A stretch of DNA of 64,000 nucleotides from Prostheceraeus crozeri (GCA_907163375.1 CAJQUW010003210.1:55698-119697); one strand, 5' to 3'. Shown: positions 1 to 13,035, counted from the first letter of the stretch. Program-made: numbers and translations. Notes: generated by a model not told the origin, from the sequence alone.

Positions 1-1516
1 CTTTCTCGTAACAAAACACTGAAGCTAGGTCAAGAAATTCTTAAAGCAACGCAGAATCAAGTATCAATTGAACCATTTTTGAAAGACAAGTTGCACAATA
101 TTAGTCATTTTCTCGATGAACAATTTGAAGTGAAAACGTGCCACTTTTTTGATAATTCTGGGGAACAGTACGAGAGACCTGCAGTGTATTGCAAAGATAT
201 TCAAAGACTTATCCATGTGATATGCACAACGAGAGGTATTGACCACGACAATGTTTTTATCAAATTGCCTCTTGATGGAGGCGGAGGCTTTTTTAAAGTC
301 ATGATCAGCGTTTTTACCATCGATGACGAGAATGTGCAACCAAAGACAAGACATCGAAAAGATACTAATACCAGCGTAAAGAAAATTTTCTGGATTTTGA
401 TTACTCCCGAAGTGGATGAGAATTATCGAAACGTACTCCAAATGTTCGTGACATTGATATTAAAAGATCTTGGAGACAGGTGGAAAATTGTTTCAGATTT
501 AAAGCTTGCCAACATTATTCTTGGTCTGATGGCCCACGGATCAACCCATCCTTGCAGTTATTGTGATATCGATAAGTCAAAGTTGGATAAAGAAGGAAAA
601 CTCAGGTGAGCTAAAATGTTGTCGCGAGTCTGACGTAGAATCATCTTTGAGGAAATACGTTTGCAAATTTTTCATATCTTATGTGGATAGGCCCTCTATA
701 CAGTACATTCATAATATTCTTTGTTTGAAGTGCTACTTACATTTTTATAATACGAGTATCAAAGCTAAAAGCTGCAAGCACTATTGCACATGTATAGGCC
801 CTAATTCTAAAGTCTTAGAACACGTAGGATCTATGACAAAGGAATAAAAAACTCTATGTAAACATTTTTGCTAGATTGAGCCTAAACAATACTCTTTATG
901 TTTTAGGACCATTGGCAACTTGAAAGAAAAGTTCTGGGTGTGGTTTTCCAGCAGTAAGGGTAAATCAAATGCAAAACAATTTGGAAATGTTATTCATTCT
1001 CCCTTGTCAAACATGCGGATGAAAATGTTGAAATTATCGACATTCTGGTACCACCGGAGCTACATCTCCTCATTGGTGTTGTAAATACGTTGTGCAATCA
1101 TCTGATCAAAGTCTTGCCACAGGCCATAGAAAAAGAAGCCATGCATGGAGGAGCATTCGATGGCAACTCTTGTATGACTCTTTTGAATAATATTGACTTG
1201 TTGAGATCTTTGTGCCCACTACAATGTCTACGATTCGTTGAGTTATTCTCACTCTTCAAATTGATTGTGAAATCTTGCTTTGGAGCAGCATTGTATCCTG
1301 ATTTCCGACGTTTTATTGATGATTTGAGGAGAGCATACTAAGATCCAGGACTTCCTGTCACACCGAAGTTGCACATGGTGTTCTACCATGTGCCAGAAAG
1401 CTGCGCACTCAGACTTTAAAGTCACTTGGTTAAAATACAAGGTCAATTTGATCAATTCAAGATATCCTGAACGGCCCCTTCACGCAGTTTGCGAGTACAA
1501 CTCTTTGCATTTGTAA
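1..1516 (+). pseudogene. Decayed spliced gene of a repeated invertebrate protein family (5' end outside window)
   Basis: The frame is open from base 1 to 605 and reads LDGGGGFFKV, then LKDLGDRWKIVSDLKLANI and a Cys pair HPCSYCD. A canonical intron follows: donor GTGAGC at 606 and acceptor TTTTAG ending at 905. The next exon starts TIGNLKEKFWVWF. A frameshift near 1010-1020 leads to PELHLLIGVVNTLCNHL and HGGAFDGNSC. After an in-frame stop at about 1340 the C-terminus resumes in two other frames (VTPKLHMVFYHV, then YPERPLHAVCEYNSLHL) and stops at 1514-1516. I recognise this motif set as a high-copy family of uncharacterised invertebrate proteins, probably transposon-derived, but cannot name the family or its activity. 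Frameshifts and a stop mark it as dead. The join across the intron is supported by the reading frame, not by transcripts. Confidence 0.6.
606..905 (+). other. Intron within the decayed gene at 1-1516
   Basis: Donor CAG|GTGAGC and acceptor TTTTAG|GA flank 300 bases. Removing it joins the exon ending KLDKEGKL to TIGNLKEKF in frame. The stretch contains stops in the gene frame and nothing else recognisable. Confidence 0.55.
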
Positions 1517-1812
1517 ATTTAAGCTGTCAGGCCTATATACTATGTCTGCAATTTTCCTACTTATGTACAAAATGCCGAGTCACAGTCGATATATTAAATG
1601 CATTCATTACATTGTTATTAACACTAATGAAATACATATACTCATATAAAATAATCTGAACTTCAAAAATGCAAAAAGCAAAAAATGACCGCCATTTTGA
1701 AAATTTGGCATCGTTATGGGCCAATAACACAACAGCATACCTATAATATGTCACACTGATATTCCTTGATCAATTTATACTGGATTTGTAATAGAGTTTG
1801 TGCATGAAGATA

Positions 1813-2010
1813 AACAATACAAAGCACAAATGAACAATAACGAGATCGCATTCACAAAAGGCAAAGTGTCAGGGTTTTCTTTGCGAGCCTTACACAAATG
1901 TGCATCGATGGCATAACGATGATTTTCGACTATTTTAAGAGCTGTAAGGGGCCCTCTCAGATCGAATTAATCCTCACATACAGCAAGGAACCATGAATTC
2001 TGAACGTTAT
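1813..2010 (+). mobile_element. Internally deleted fragment of the Tc1-like element at 46.6 kb
   Basis: About 50 bases from 1813 are nearly identical to 47124-47175 (shared words AACAATAACGAGATCGCATT and TTCACAAAAGGCAA). About 35 bases from 1974 match 47393 onwards (CACATACAGCAAGGAACCAT). The two matching blocks are about 110 bases apart here and about 220 apart in the fuller element, with unrelated sequence between. No intact terminal repeat was found. This is a remnant of the same family. Confidence 0.6.
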
Positions 2011-2019
2011 TGTATTAAC

Positions 2020-3770
2020 GATTATTGTCATTCCTCTTTATATGAAATCATTTTCATTAGATATGATTTGTCATACACCACTTGTCACATTGATCATTAA
2101 AGAAATCCTATGATGATTATTATTATTATCTTTCTATACACCCACAAACATTGCAGGTTTCTGTAATTTGAATATTCTTCAGATAAGCAATGACGTAGAT
2201 CGGTGCCTGACCGATCGGCTGAAATGACCATCAACAAACAGCTGTTGTCCACTCTAGTTACACTAACTTAAATGAAGAGAAAAATTGGATTTCTATGTCT
2301 AGCGAGCTAGAAATTGGTGCATGTGATCAGGTGCTTTCTTTCTTCTAGATGAAGATGAAGATCCGCCATCCTTGCCATTCATTTATCCTTCGTTTATGAT
2401 ACGTGCTCTCGAACTAGAGCAAAGTCAGGTAGTTTCACAGAATTTGGTACCTTCAAGATTGAAAGTTGAAGACGAACGCGGCGAATGAATCGACTGAGTT
2501 TGAGTGTAAGTCTACTGTTTTTACCGTCATAATGACATAGACATAGATATTTTGCTATGATTAAGAAGCCTGTAGGTGAAATGAATTTTGAAAAACGCCA
2601 AGCGAATGTTCAAAAGCATGAATAAATATTGTGCATTCTACCATGTTACCAGGTTGGCTTGACGAACATCGCGGTGTAGCCTACACTATACATGAACAAG
2701 TCTTCGAAGCATCTTGAGGGATACTGGATTTTGCTTCAATCCCATCTGATGCTGATTTTTATGAAAATATTCTTATATGAATCCACTTCATTGTTTTCAT
2801 ATTCTCTGAACCAGCGACCCATATTCTGTAATAGGGGTGAGTCAGGGACTCAGATTTTGTGAAAATGCCCAAAGTCATTATCAAAGCATTCCTTCAAATG
2901 GTCCACCGAACATTCGTCACAAGCTTTTTCTATGCTCATCAAAAATCCATGGAATCGTTAAATTCATTCGGATAATCAAAACTTGGCAACATAATCGAGG
3001 ATGCACTGTATTTGATAATGAAAGACGTGCAGCTTCTGTCATACTACTTCATTCAGTGATTACGCCTAAAGGCTGGTTTCCAATGGGTCGTAGGTCGCTT
3101 CACCGTCTGCGCTGTCGCGTGAACTTTGACGTCACAATTATCTTCCTTTTTTCTTGTGGCAAGAACGCTCTACGTTCATGGCGCTGGAATATTTGCAGTC
3201 ACAATGGGCACTGCATTGCATGCGACGTCACAAGGATGACATACATGTCAAAGCAGCAGACAATGATTGAAAGCCTTGCGAGTTGAAACGCAGCTGCGTT
3301 AAACATTTGACAAATCAGGGCGCACTATTGCGGAAACTGAGCTTACGACGCGTGACCCATTGGAAGCCAGCCTTAATACGAAGCATTTTGCAGATGAAGT
3401 CACATGGCCTTCAGAAATACGATGACATCATGCAAGGTTCTTCCATGAACACGTTTATCCCAATTGAATATGAAGCCAGCGCATGTGGAATTTCAGTGTA
3501 GTAAACATGTAGAAAGATTAGTCATGTCGGATGTCACTATCTCTCAAAGAGCAACGTGACTTCCAACATAGCAGATTTAACAGTTCTGATCTACGAATCA
3601 GATTTTCCAAGGTTTTATTCATATGCTGTGCTAGATAACATGAATCTGCAGCATTGTGCAATGGAACCGTTATGGGTTGAAACATAGATTATTTATGGGT
3701 AAATGCATACGAAAGTTGGAACCTTACCCATGAAAAAAAGCTTCAAAGGTTTCACATGATAATATACCTT
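2020..3770. other. No gene recognised
   Basis: Open frames here (longest 149 codons at 2837-3286, plus strand) show no family motif that I know, and their composition matches the surrounding noncoding DNA. There is a short ATT trinucleotide run near 2115. Confidence 0.5.
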
Positions 3771-3778
3771 TGCGCTTC

Positions 3779-3990
3779 CAATTTGGTCAAATGTAATTTC
3801 GAATTAGTCTGATTCGTTTCAAGTAATTTCTATTTAGTCGGTGGAGTCTAAAGTAATTTAATTTCGTCAAAAGTAAAAATGCAGTTAGTCAAAGTAAAAT
3901 CGATCGGTCAAAGTAATCATCAAATTAGTCATAGATAATTTTGCTTGTTAAAGTAATTTCAATTTAATCAAAGTAAAATCATTTAATTCC
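3779..3990. repeat. Degenerate tandem array, ~20-24 bp units, in transposon end
   Basis: Around nine units resembling AATTAGTCAAAGTAATTTC follow one another with drift (TTTGGTCAAATGTAATTTC, TTTAGTCGGTG, TTAGTCAAAGTAAAATC, TTAGTCATAGATAA). The same word appears inverted at the opposite end of the element near 5190. Arrays like this in transposon ends are often transposase binding sites; that role is inference. Confidence 0.55.
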
Positions 3991-4007
3991 ATTTGTGTAT
4001 GTTTTAT

Positions 4008-5070
4008 TCAATCGTATATATCATCTCTACGAATACATGCTGGAATGTACTTCATCACATGAGTCAGAAAACTATTGCACTTCTGAATATTAACAACCGG
4101 TAAACAGCTCTCCAATTCACGCGAAACAACACGAATCCTTCGCAGTTGTAGATTACCAGGAGAAGTACGATTGTAAATTTCAGCTTGAATATGTGGCTCC
4201 GACAAACTTCGTTTCACAGCCGCTTTCAAGCAGGATCCTGCCATCTCACAAGCATTTAGAAAAGGAGAATTTGTCGGAAGATGTCGAAGATAGCCTTGCT
4301 GCTGATTACCGAATCCTGGAGCATCCATGTGAGGCCTGGCGTTGTCACATAAAACAACGTAGTTAACATTGACGATGGCCATTAATTCACCAAGTTCAAC
4401 CAAAAAATCATTGAATCTTTCTTTGGTCATTCCGCCAGCGAAGATGGAATAATGGACAACACCAAGTATGGGACTTACAGCCAAGCAGATGGTGACATTT
4501 TGACCTCTTTGTCCTTCTACGATACGAACCGCGCGATCACCGCATATGGATCTTCCTTTAGTTCTGGCTGTCCACACATTGCATCCAAACTCATCAAGAA
4601 ACACCTTGTGTGTATGCAGACCGTCACCCATCATCCAATTGGCGAAGACACTTCTCTCTTCCTTTACTTGAGGTGTATTCCACTGCACCGGTGCTACCCG
4701 AACATCTTTGAGAGTATAAAACATGCCATCAATTTGCTTACTGATGCATTGATGACTGACAGCAGGTTTATCGGGTAAGTCCACACGCAAAGAGCTCCTT
4801 CAGCTCTTTGAGTGTGATAGTTGGCTTCTCTTCTATTTTTGATATCAAATAGAATCTCATTTCATCGTCGAACTTGTGATGTCTTGCCCCTCCTCGATTC
4901 TGCCGCTCTACTCTACCGTTCATCATGAAATTAACTATGATGTTACGAGCAGTTTGACGGGAAATGTTTAAATTTCTTGCCAACTCTTGATAATCTCGAC
5001 CTTCAATGAAGGCGTCAACCAAACGTTGGCGATCAACATTGTTGATAGTTTGATAAGCTCCCCTCAGCAT
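4008..5070 (-). pseudogene. IS630/Tc1/mariner-type transposase, one frameshift
   Basis: The N-terminal part (5070 to about 4790) is a helix-turn-helix DNA-binding region: RQRLVDAFIEGRDYQELARN, then NISRQTARNIIVNFMMNGR. A one-base shift near 4790 moves translation to the second frame, which carries the DDE nuclease: first acidic motif VFLDEFGCNVW, second VLCDNARPHM, third NSPFLNACEMAGSCLKAAVKR. About 32 residues separate the second and third acids, consistent with a DD(~33)E catalytic core. Total length of about 350 residues is normal for the superfamily. The fold would cut and rejoin transposon ends. Apart from the frameshift the gene looks nearly complete, so it is one of the younger elements here. 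The subfamily was not assigned. Confidence 0.8.
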
Positions 5071-5882
5071 ATTCAGTGATGCCAGATTGACTGCAGATTT
5101 TCATTAGAGCCTTTGGTATATATACCTACAGAAACCAGATTGACCAGAATGACACGTTCGCTGAACACTGATCAATATGAAATCCCTTTGACTAAATTGA
5201 TTGTGATTTGCAAAAGCTTAATAGTAATAAAAGTAAAATCTTAATGCTTATTCTCGCACAATCAATGTCAATTGCTGTAATTTGAAATAATTGCCATCGG
5301 TACATGAAGAAAAGCATTGTGGCTAAGCTATGATCAAAACTATGATTGATTGATTTGATGACAGCTTTATCAAGATGAACTTGATAGCAATCTGAACAAT
5401 TTATTCTGTGTATCTTTTCCATTATATTTTCAATATTCTAAAAATTCCTGAATATATATTTTGATAGTTGTAAATCCGCTATGGAGTGCTTCATGCAAGT
5501 AATTAGACCTGTCTGGCTTCGGGATCCCGAAAAAGTTTTGGTTGGGATCAGGATTGGAACATTGGAACTCCACACGATCATGCTTTTGACACCGCACTAT
5601 GATTTGAGACTTCATCATACCGGCAAACCTAATTATGGCTCGACGGAGGATAAATGACCCTCATCGAGCAATAAATACTATCATGCTATACATTCCTATG
5701 TATCGCTACATGGCTGTTGAAATTTCCTATCCCACTGTAGTTGTATGCAATGTATTCGTTGTATGCAGACGTATATTTCAGGACATAGAAATAGAACAAT
5801 TGATTCTGAAATACTAGCCAAATATTTTGATAAGCAACGCCAGGATAACTTGATTCACTTTGAGCTTTATATAATGGAACGA

Positions 5883-6400
5883 TCACAGAATTAGACAGGT
5901 CGTCTCTTCTTCTGTTTGACTAGAAAGGAAACATTGGAACATGTAGCGTTAATGAAATGGCACAATCTGCTGACATAGTACCTTAGCAATCAAACAATGA
6001 GCAGCCAGTTCAACATCAAACACGCCAAATTGTGCGACGTGTCAGTAACTGTTATCAACCGTATCACACAGCGAAGAGACACAGTCGATGTCAAGTTCTG
6101 AAGAGAAGTTTGTGAACGTTTTTTCGTGCGCCTGCTAACATTTTTTAAAATGATCGGAGGGCCCAACATTATCGAGAAAGCTTTTGCGCATTGATCTGAT
6201 TTCTTCGAATCTGAAGTAATCATGGCGATCGAAGCATTTTGAAGAAATTCACAGCAATCCGCAAGCGACGCATGACTATTTTTCCTATCTCTGCAAGGCA
6301 TTGAAAATTTCTCTTCGCCCACTTAATAGGCTCCTCCACGTGCCATCGTTTTGAATAAGTTTGCATTTCTGGCAAACTGACACGGTTAAACAATCCATTT
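5883..6400 (+). repeat. Dispersed repeat family G, copy 1
   Basis: It starts at ATCACAGAATTAGACAGGTC and ends near GGTTAAACAATCC. It aligns with copies at 55815, 61962 (inverted) and 63842. Shared blocks are the TCACAGAATTAGA start, CTTTTGCGCA(A/T)TGATCTGA, ATTTCTTCGAATCTGAAG, AATTCACAGCAATCCGCAAG and TTGCCCACTTA. The minus-strand reading frame starting MGEEKF recurs in the other copies as MGKKEF, but it decays differently in each, so it is probably not a real gene. Confidence 0.65.
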
Positions 6401-6572
6401 CTGTGGGAACGATTGGGAAACCAGTACTATGTTATTTTATGCCATTATGATAGCCATATTTTAAGCCATAGAAATCGATCTTTTATCAATGGCATTTATC
6501 TGCCCTCCTATGTATGACGGAGTGTTGAAACCGTGCAATGATTCATCTCCGCAGCGCTGTCAAACAAAAAGG

Positions 6573-6637
6573 TAGTCATCGCACTCAAGGCTTTATCTCG
6601 ATCTTCGGTCTAGACGAAACTTAGAGTGCGATGACTA
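6573..6637. repeat. Hairpin with perfect 14-bp arms
   Basis: TAGTCATCGCACTC at 6573-6586 is matched exactly by its reverse complement at 6624-6637, with a 37-base spacer. It could be a decayed fold-back end or a structured RNA. Nothing else nearby indicates which. Confidence 0.5.
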
Positions 6638-6639
6638 TC

Positions 6640-9005
6640 ACATATACTACGTTCTGAAGCACGTCGATATCTCGCAAGGAGCTGATCCGGTCTCTAAGAG
6701 TTGACACATCAAGTCAACGTCACCAGCGTTTTAGATGCATAGTATTTTTCACAATCAAAGCAATTGGACGCGTCGCATTTGAAGATCATAGTGCGTTCGA
6801 TAAAGTTTCGCTTGCTTCAATAAAAAATCAATTTTGAAAATTTAACATTAAAAGTAAATTACAACAAATAGTTTCAATGAAATTATTTCTTACAATAAAA
6901 TGGAAATTCAAATTCTGTGCTACGACTTGTGTGTCTGAGAGACTCTGAAAGGAGAAACAGATGTTCAAAGAAACAGACTAAAACACAAAACAAAGGTTCA
7001 TTAAAATTGATGATTCCGACTCAGCTTCAAAATTTACGACTTGAAGATGATAAGGAATTCAAATTTTTGATTTCCATATCCTCACTTCTCAAACAATTTC
7101 AAATTCATGTGTTTTCTAGACTGTAGAGAAAAGTTTTGAAACGAGCAGCACAGCTGCAGGTAGAGTAGGTATTTATTTGACTTGTGCTTCAATTGTAGTT
7201 GCGAATACATATCAAAGAGGTTCATATTGATGTAGTTTTGATTTTGTATTAACTTTAAGGCGATCATCCAACAACAAGAAATCAGCTATAAATAGAAAAT
7301 GTCTGAACTTTCATCCATTGTTCGCAATAAGTAAAGACTCTATCACTTTCCTCTGCTGCTGCTAATTACGCATAAATAGGTAAGACAAAAGGAGTACATC
7401 ATGCTCCCTGTGCTTCTCCAAGTGCAGCCCGTCTAAGAAATAAAATGAATAATGTTATTTTAAGTAACAATTTATTACTCTTTCGGCTTACTTTGCGCAA
7501 GTAGCTGAAAGACGTGTTGTTAATCAATTATGGATTCCAGTAGTATATCTGAATGGGTTGTAGTTCGGAAATTGACAAGATAGGTAGATAGAGTGGAGAG
7601 AGGGAAAGAGGGAGAAAGTAGCGTTGTTGGCCGACAGGTTTCGTTTGAAAAGGATGTCAACTCCGAATAGAGTCACCACAATGATAGAGGAAAAGATAGA
7701 GAGAAAGGTGAAACGAAAAATGTTTCCTCAAACGGCAGGGTTAACTAGAAAATTTATTCACTCCTGCACCACAAAAGAAGGAAAGAAGAAAAGGAAAACT
7801 CTCAACCGACAGGATGCTTTTTGAGAGAGTGACAGACGGACGGACAGAGAGAGAGAAGAAGGATGGGTTGTTCTCAACCTGAACAATTACCAAACTAACG
7901 ACTTGGCTTGAATTTTGAAGCTCCCGCATATGCTCCTATGCTGAAGAATTGTAGCTCATTCTCTGTTTTCATAGACGATAAGGCAATGTCTATATGAATG
8001 AGACCGATGGAATAAGAGGTTATGCAACCTGCTGTGATGAAGTATGCCTATCTGAAAAGTGCACGGTATCTGTGAATATTTCTTCATGCTCTCTTTTCGT
8101 TAATGAATCACAATTAGAGTGGCGGAGCGATATTCAAAATCAAAATTTATGCCTCAGAATAACTGCTAATGATAATATTTGAATTCCATCATGTGTATTT
8201 TAATAAAATTTACCTGGAAGATCTGTTATTAATTATATGGAATTTATCGGAATGAAAGATTTTGTAATACGATCAAAATCTTGCAAGTGTCTGATATTAG
8301 ATTATAAGTGTCTGACATTTATAGTAATTTCAAAATTTTGTTGAATATTGAAAACCACCACAGGCAAAATGTGTGACACTGCATTTCGGATACAATATGT
8401 AGGATTCTTTATGGAGGATTGTAAGTTTAAGTTTAATGTCATTCCTTGAATCACATGTTCGCATGATAATGAGCTTCCTCGATGCAATGGACACTACATT
8501 GTTCAGGAAACGACTGTGACCAAGACAGCAAACTTTACAGCACTTGCATCCCCAATCTTCAGTCAAGAGCAGCATTGTGGTATGAATGATGCTTGAAATC
8601 GCTGTAACATGTTCAGGACACACACACAGGAGAATTATTCACTCACTACAAGTAGGCTTTGAAGACACCGCGTATCTTCTGTAAACAGTGTTCAGTGAGA
8701 ATTGCTTGACAAGTGATGAGAGCCTTTTCCAGCATTTTTATCATTACATACATACAACTAAATATAGATTGATGAAGCTCAACAAGTGATATGGGGCTAA
8801 ATTTGTTTAGATTTAAAAAATATTGTCAAAAAACCAGGTTCCTTCTGAAATAGGTGCAACTATATGCATGCTGTATACATGTAGATCATGGTTTGTGTGC
8901 ATGCACAGTTACAGCACTCTGGATTTTACATTCGGCGGTACTCTTATGCAGCTTTTTTTGAAAGGAATTCAGATGATATATAAGAACTATATAGAGAAGG
9001 CTTGT
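6640..9005. other. No gene recognised
   Basis: There is a purine-rich stretch at 7560-7860 with AGAGAG and GAAAGA runs. Open frames are short, overlapping and without family motifs. Confidence 0.5.
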
Positions 9006-9007
9006 CA

Positions 9008-9297
9008 GATCTGAATCTGTCTAGCTTTATAGATAAAGGTGCATGACTTAACTGTCAAAAACTATGACAAGAATCTATACCTATTACTTTCCACTTAATC
9101 AGAGAAAATCTCACTTCTACTGAAAACTTTAGTCTTCTTCCCATTGGATTGAAATGTGCTTTCTTTGAATCTGTCTGCCAAGAAGAGGAACATGGCCCAA
9201 CTCGCAGACGCGCTGACTCAAATTATCCATAGGATGTACATTTTGTGAAAGTCTCACTTTCGTCTTCATTCATTCAGAAACTCTTTCTGGCTTCTTC
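9008..9297. repeat. Solo right arm of fold-back family F
   Basis: The sequence from CTGTCTAGCTTTATAGATAA to CAGAAACTCTTTCTGGCTTC parallels the right arms of the elements at 13618, 51059 and 59359, including AGAAGAGGAAC, the GCAGACGCGC/CTGA block and GTGAAAGTCTCACTTTCG. No matching left arm lies upstream, so the other half is lost or was never inserted. Confidence 0.6.
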
Positions 9298-9299
9298 TT

Positions 9300-12200
9300 G
9301 TCTAAACGCAGTCTTTTCTACACAAGTCTCAATCAAAAACATTATTACTGTAAGAGAAATGAAGGATATGTTTTGGATACAAAGTCAATGCCATGAATGT
9401 CCAACAATACAAAATGTCAAGAAGGAACACAGTTGACTATTTAAAAGCAGTGAAATCTTTCTTGCGTTCAACTCAAACTTTTTTATCGACGAATGGATAG
9501 TATTTTCGTCACATGTCACGAAAGCTTGCTATTTTCGTTTCACATCTGACGATGATAATGCGGCGTGGGCAAGTGATGAATGTGCAGATCTCTCGAATCA
9601 TCAGACTCAGTGAAATGAATACTGAGAAGAAGGTTGAAGATTTGCAATTATTACAGCAATTTTCAACTATTTCCCTTTTCTTCTTCTTTATTATCAAGTG
9701 CAAATATTGTCAGTGTGAGCGGAACCTCTCAGAAGGGACAAATGAACATCGCAATTAGTCGAGAAGGAGAGAGCAGGCCTTCGTACCGTGAGAGCAAGGA
9801 CATTTCATTTCGAATTTTAATATTTTCTTATATACGGAAACATCCGAGTTTTTCTTACTACTGCAATGCTTTTTAATATAACACGCTTCTTCTCCTATAG
9901 AAGTGCTCTTCTGCATCTTAATGCAACACGCGTGCAGTACAGTAGGTAGAATGTAAGTAAGATCCGTGTGACCGGGCGGAGATCTTGAAGTAATTATGAA
10001 AACGTAGAATTTAGAATGAATATTCCTCTGTGACAGAGAGAGAGTTTCTAATAGAAAGTTGTAAAGGACTTCGGAATGCACTAAAAGAATCGCATAAATC
10101 CGGCACTCTTCAGGTAAAGGAGAATAAGAGCCGTCGACACGCACATTAAAAACAAAATTGCGCCGTGACACATGGGTGCAGTGTATACTGCAAAAATGGC
10201 GGCTTCCGTTGGCTGACAGCAATTTTGACAAAGGAATGTTTATTTTGCAGAGAAAGTTTCAAGGTAAAGTTTGCAGTACCATGTTAATTCGCTGTGCAAT
10301 CATTAGACAATCCGTTTTTCTATTTAAATGCATAGCCGCATTGCCAAAATTTGGTTACAAAGCAACAAAATAGCAACTATTGAAAGTATCACTAACTAAA
10401 TTAAACGGAAGCTAGCTCGGGAAACTTCCCAACTTGCTGCAATCAGTAAATTCGAAGAACTTGTCGGGAGTAGTTTGCAGTTTTGTAGTTTTATTACTAA
10501 TTGTTTGCTCCCTGTCCAAGGAGATCTACATAGATATCCATAATTGTACAGGAGGCAGAATGACATTTTCTGTGGGAAAGCTTCGAAGGCCTGTTACAGA
10601 GATAGGAGCAGATGAGTTTTGTCGAATGTTTGTGTGACCTCTGAATTATCTGCTCTCTTTCACTGCTATTGAATCGAATGTGAAGATCGAGAGGTATTTC
10701 ATTCAAAATTTTCCTCATTCGAAAATATGGAACCAGTGAATTCCGCAGCGTTCAAAATAAGTACAGCGACTACTTTTTCTGTGAATACGTTGGGAACTTA
10801 AGGTAAATTTTCTCGTTGGATGCTCTATGGAAAACATGCCAAAAAAGTCAAAACAGCTATTTTGACGACACGTTTTGTATCCTCTTGCAATTAACGATGT
10901 CCTGCCATGCACGTGCAATTTTGCGTTTACTCCCTAAGAATATCAGAGTCAATTTTTTGTGACATTCTGTGATCCGATTGTTGCGCATGTTCTTTATCAT
11001 ATATTTCGGATGAAAGAGAAGGTATACTCAAACGTCAGTCGGATGCCTAATTTTCCACGATGAATTCGGATCACAAGGAAGATTTTCATATATAATGTTC
11101 ATCATTTCGGAGTTGTGGCATGGCAGTCACATTCAAAGCTTTCGCTAGTCTCCACATTCTAAAATAACTTTTATCAAAGCTATCAGTTGAGTGTGAGAAT
11201 TCAGCCTTCAGGTTAAAAAAAACAGGCTGCTGAAGACTTTACTCCAATCCAGTGACTTATTATGAGAACAAGGATTGCCCGGGCTGGCTTGATCGAATAC
11301 CTCTATGGGAAAACCCGATCAGATCGTTTCCACGCAAACGTATTGAATGTCTCGTCGAATATGATTACCATATCTTTTCACATGCCATGCAACTCAGAGA
11401 TGTTAAGCGTCTCACGAACGTCATCGGTAAACCCAAACCGAGAGAGATCACAACTTTTTTTTCAAAGTATCGGGATGCGGAAGATGTAGGTGTTGTCTTT
11501 ATGTTGAATACCTTGCACGATAACAAGAAATAACTGAGTTGCAATCGTCGTAGTAGAAGAATATCGATTAGTATTGAATGACAAATTTGATAACTGTGAA
11601 TTAGGAAATATATTTGATCAATTCGGAGGTTCTGATGTTCAAGGAAAATATGCTTAGTTTTATCGCTACACGAAGTGACATGATTTTTGCGTGATTAATA
11701 ATTGCTTGGGGGTGAGACCATCTTTAAAGATGTTGTTGGAATCCGAGAAAATCACAAATATTCACAAGATCTCCGCATGATTTTTTTCTTACATTCATAA
11801 ATTAAGCAATTTTTGTAGAAAACTTTATAAAGTCATCATTAATCAGCCGAAACATTTGGATGCATTCGTCGGATAATTTGATAAACAGTTCATCATTAAA
11901 AAAAGCAGATAGCTTTAATCATGTTGGTGAATCAATCCCTTGATGCCATCGCGCTTTTCGAATGAATCGAACTCGTCTGCAGTGGATACTGCTACTTCCA
12001 TTGAAAATTTTTCGTTCATTGATTTCACGTGATTTGTTATGCATTAGTGCCTTATTACAACTGAATACCCTTGGTGGATCTTTTAGTCTTATAAATCGTG
12101 CCTTTCTTATCATGAAAATTGCCCTCGACGGCCAACGTTTCCGGTAGATTCGAATACTTTCTGTTATTGTGAGAGTATTAGGAACATAATCAATGCAACG

Positions 12201-13035
12201 CTTTCCATGAAGCGCTTTTCCTGGTCTTTGGTATACTGAGATATAGGGTATGCCATTCAATTTATAATTATTTCTGCTCCTGTGAACACTGCATTTATTC
12301 ATTATCAATAATGAATGAAGTAACATTGACCGTGCTTTGACAATGCAAGATAAATTCCAAAACTGTTTATTGCCTTAGCATGCATAAGCAAGTAGAATTT
12401 GCACTATCCTGTCTCTGCAACAGGCCTTCGAAGCTCTCCCACAGAAAGCGTCATTCTGCCTCCTGTACAATCATAGATATCTAGTCCTCCTTGCCCTGTC
12501 TATCCGGGGGCGGGTGGAGGGATTAATATGTTAATGTCTCATGACAAATTTCTCAACGTTAAGCAAGTCTCCTCCTAAGATTTTGACTTGTTCCAACATT
12601 CTAAATTACATATGATGCTTCTCGCGCATCAACACTCAGCAGATTTCCATTCTAGTTCAACAAACTTATACAAATTATAGTAAAAGTATTCATATATTTA
12701 ATCAAAGCCTCAAAAATAATAATCGCGATGCATTTTACAAGTAAATGACGCAAGTTGAAGTCAATAACAACAAAAATGCAAACTGAAATATAGAAAAACC
12801 ATTGTTAGATAGCCTTATCATCATGACAATAGATGAAATATGGCGATATGAAGAGATCACTTAAGGCATGCGATACGATTTGGAAAGGATGAAAGTCGAA
12901 TTATTAAGTTAATAGGCTAAATGATGCACAAAACACAAACGAAACAGTTAAAGCAAAAAACAAGGCATAGTACATTTCAGTAAACTTAAGATGATAGAAA
13001 TCTGACACTCTATTATATTAAGGACTAGGACGGAC
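9300..13035. other. No gene recognised
   Basis: Open frames of up to 158 codons (minus strand 9755-10231) and overlapping plus-strand frames at 11252-11533 show no motifs that I recognise. No structured repeat was seen. Confidence 0.45.

Larger units (their letters stand above)
3770..5250 (-). mobile_element. IS630/Tc1/mariner-superfamily DNA transposon
   Basis: The element is defined by a minus-strand transposase (4008-5070) and by related AT-rich subterminal motifs outside it: TTAGTCAAAGTAA-type units at 3779-3990, and the inverted form CTTTGACTAAATTGATT near 5190. Exact ends and the target duplication could not be fixed by eye. TATATATA lies at about 5120, upstream of the transposase start, and may be a core promoter. 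Confidence 0.55.

Noticed and set aside
4452-4778. 108-codon plus-strand frame
   Set aside because: It is the antisense of the IS630/Tc1-type transposase.
7741-7929. Ser/Phe-rich minus-strand frame
   Set aside because: It is produced by a purine-rich low-complexity stretch at 7560-7860 with no family motif.
9755-10231. 158-codon minus-strand frame with several Cys and His
   Set aside because: No spacing matches a known zinc finger and no family motif was recognised; length alone is not enough in 64 kb.
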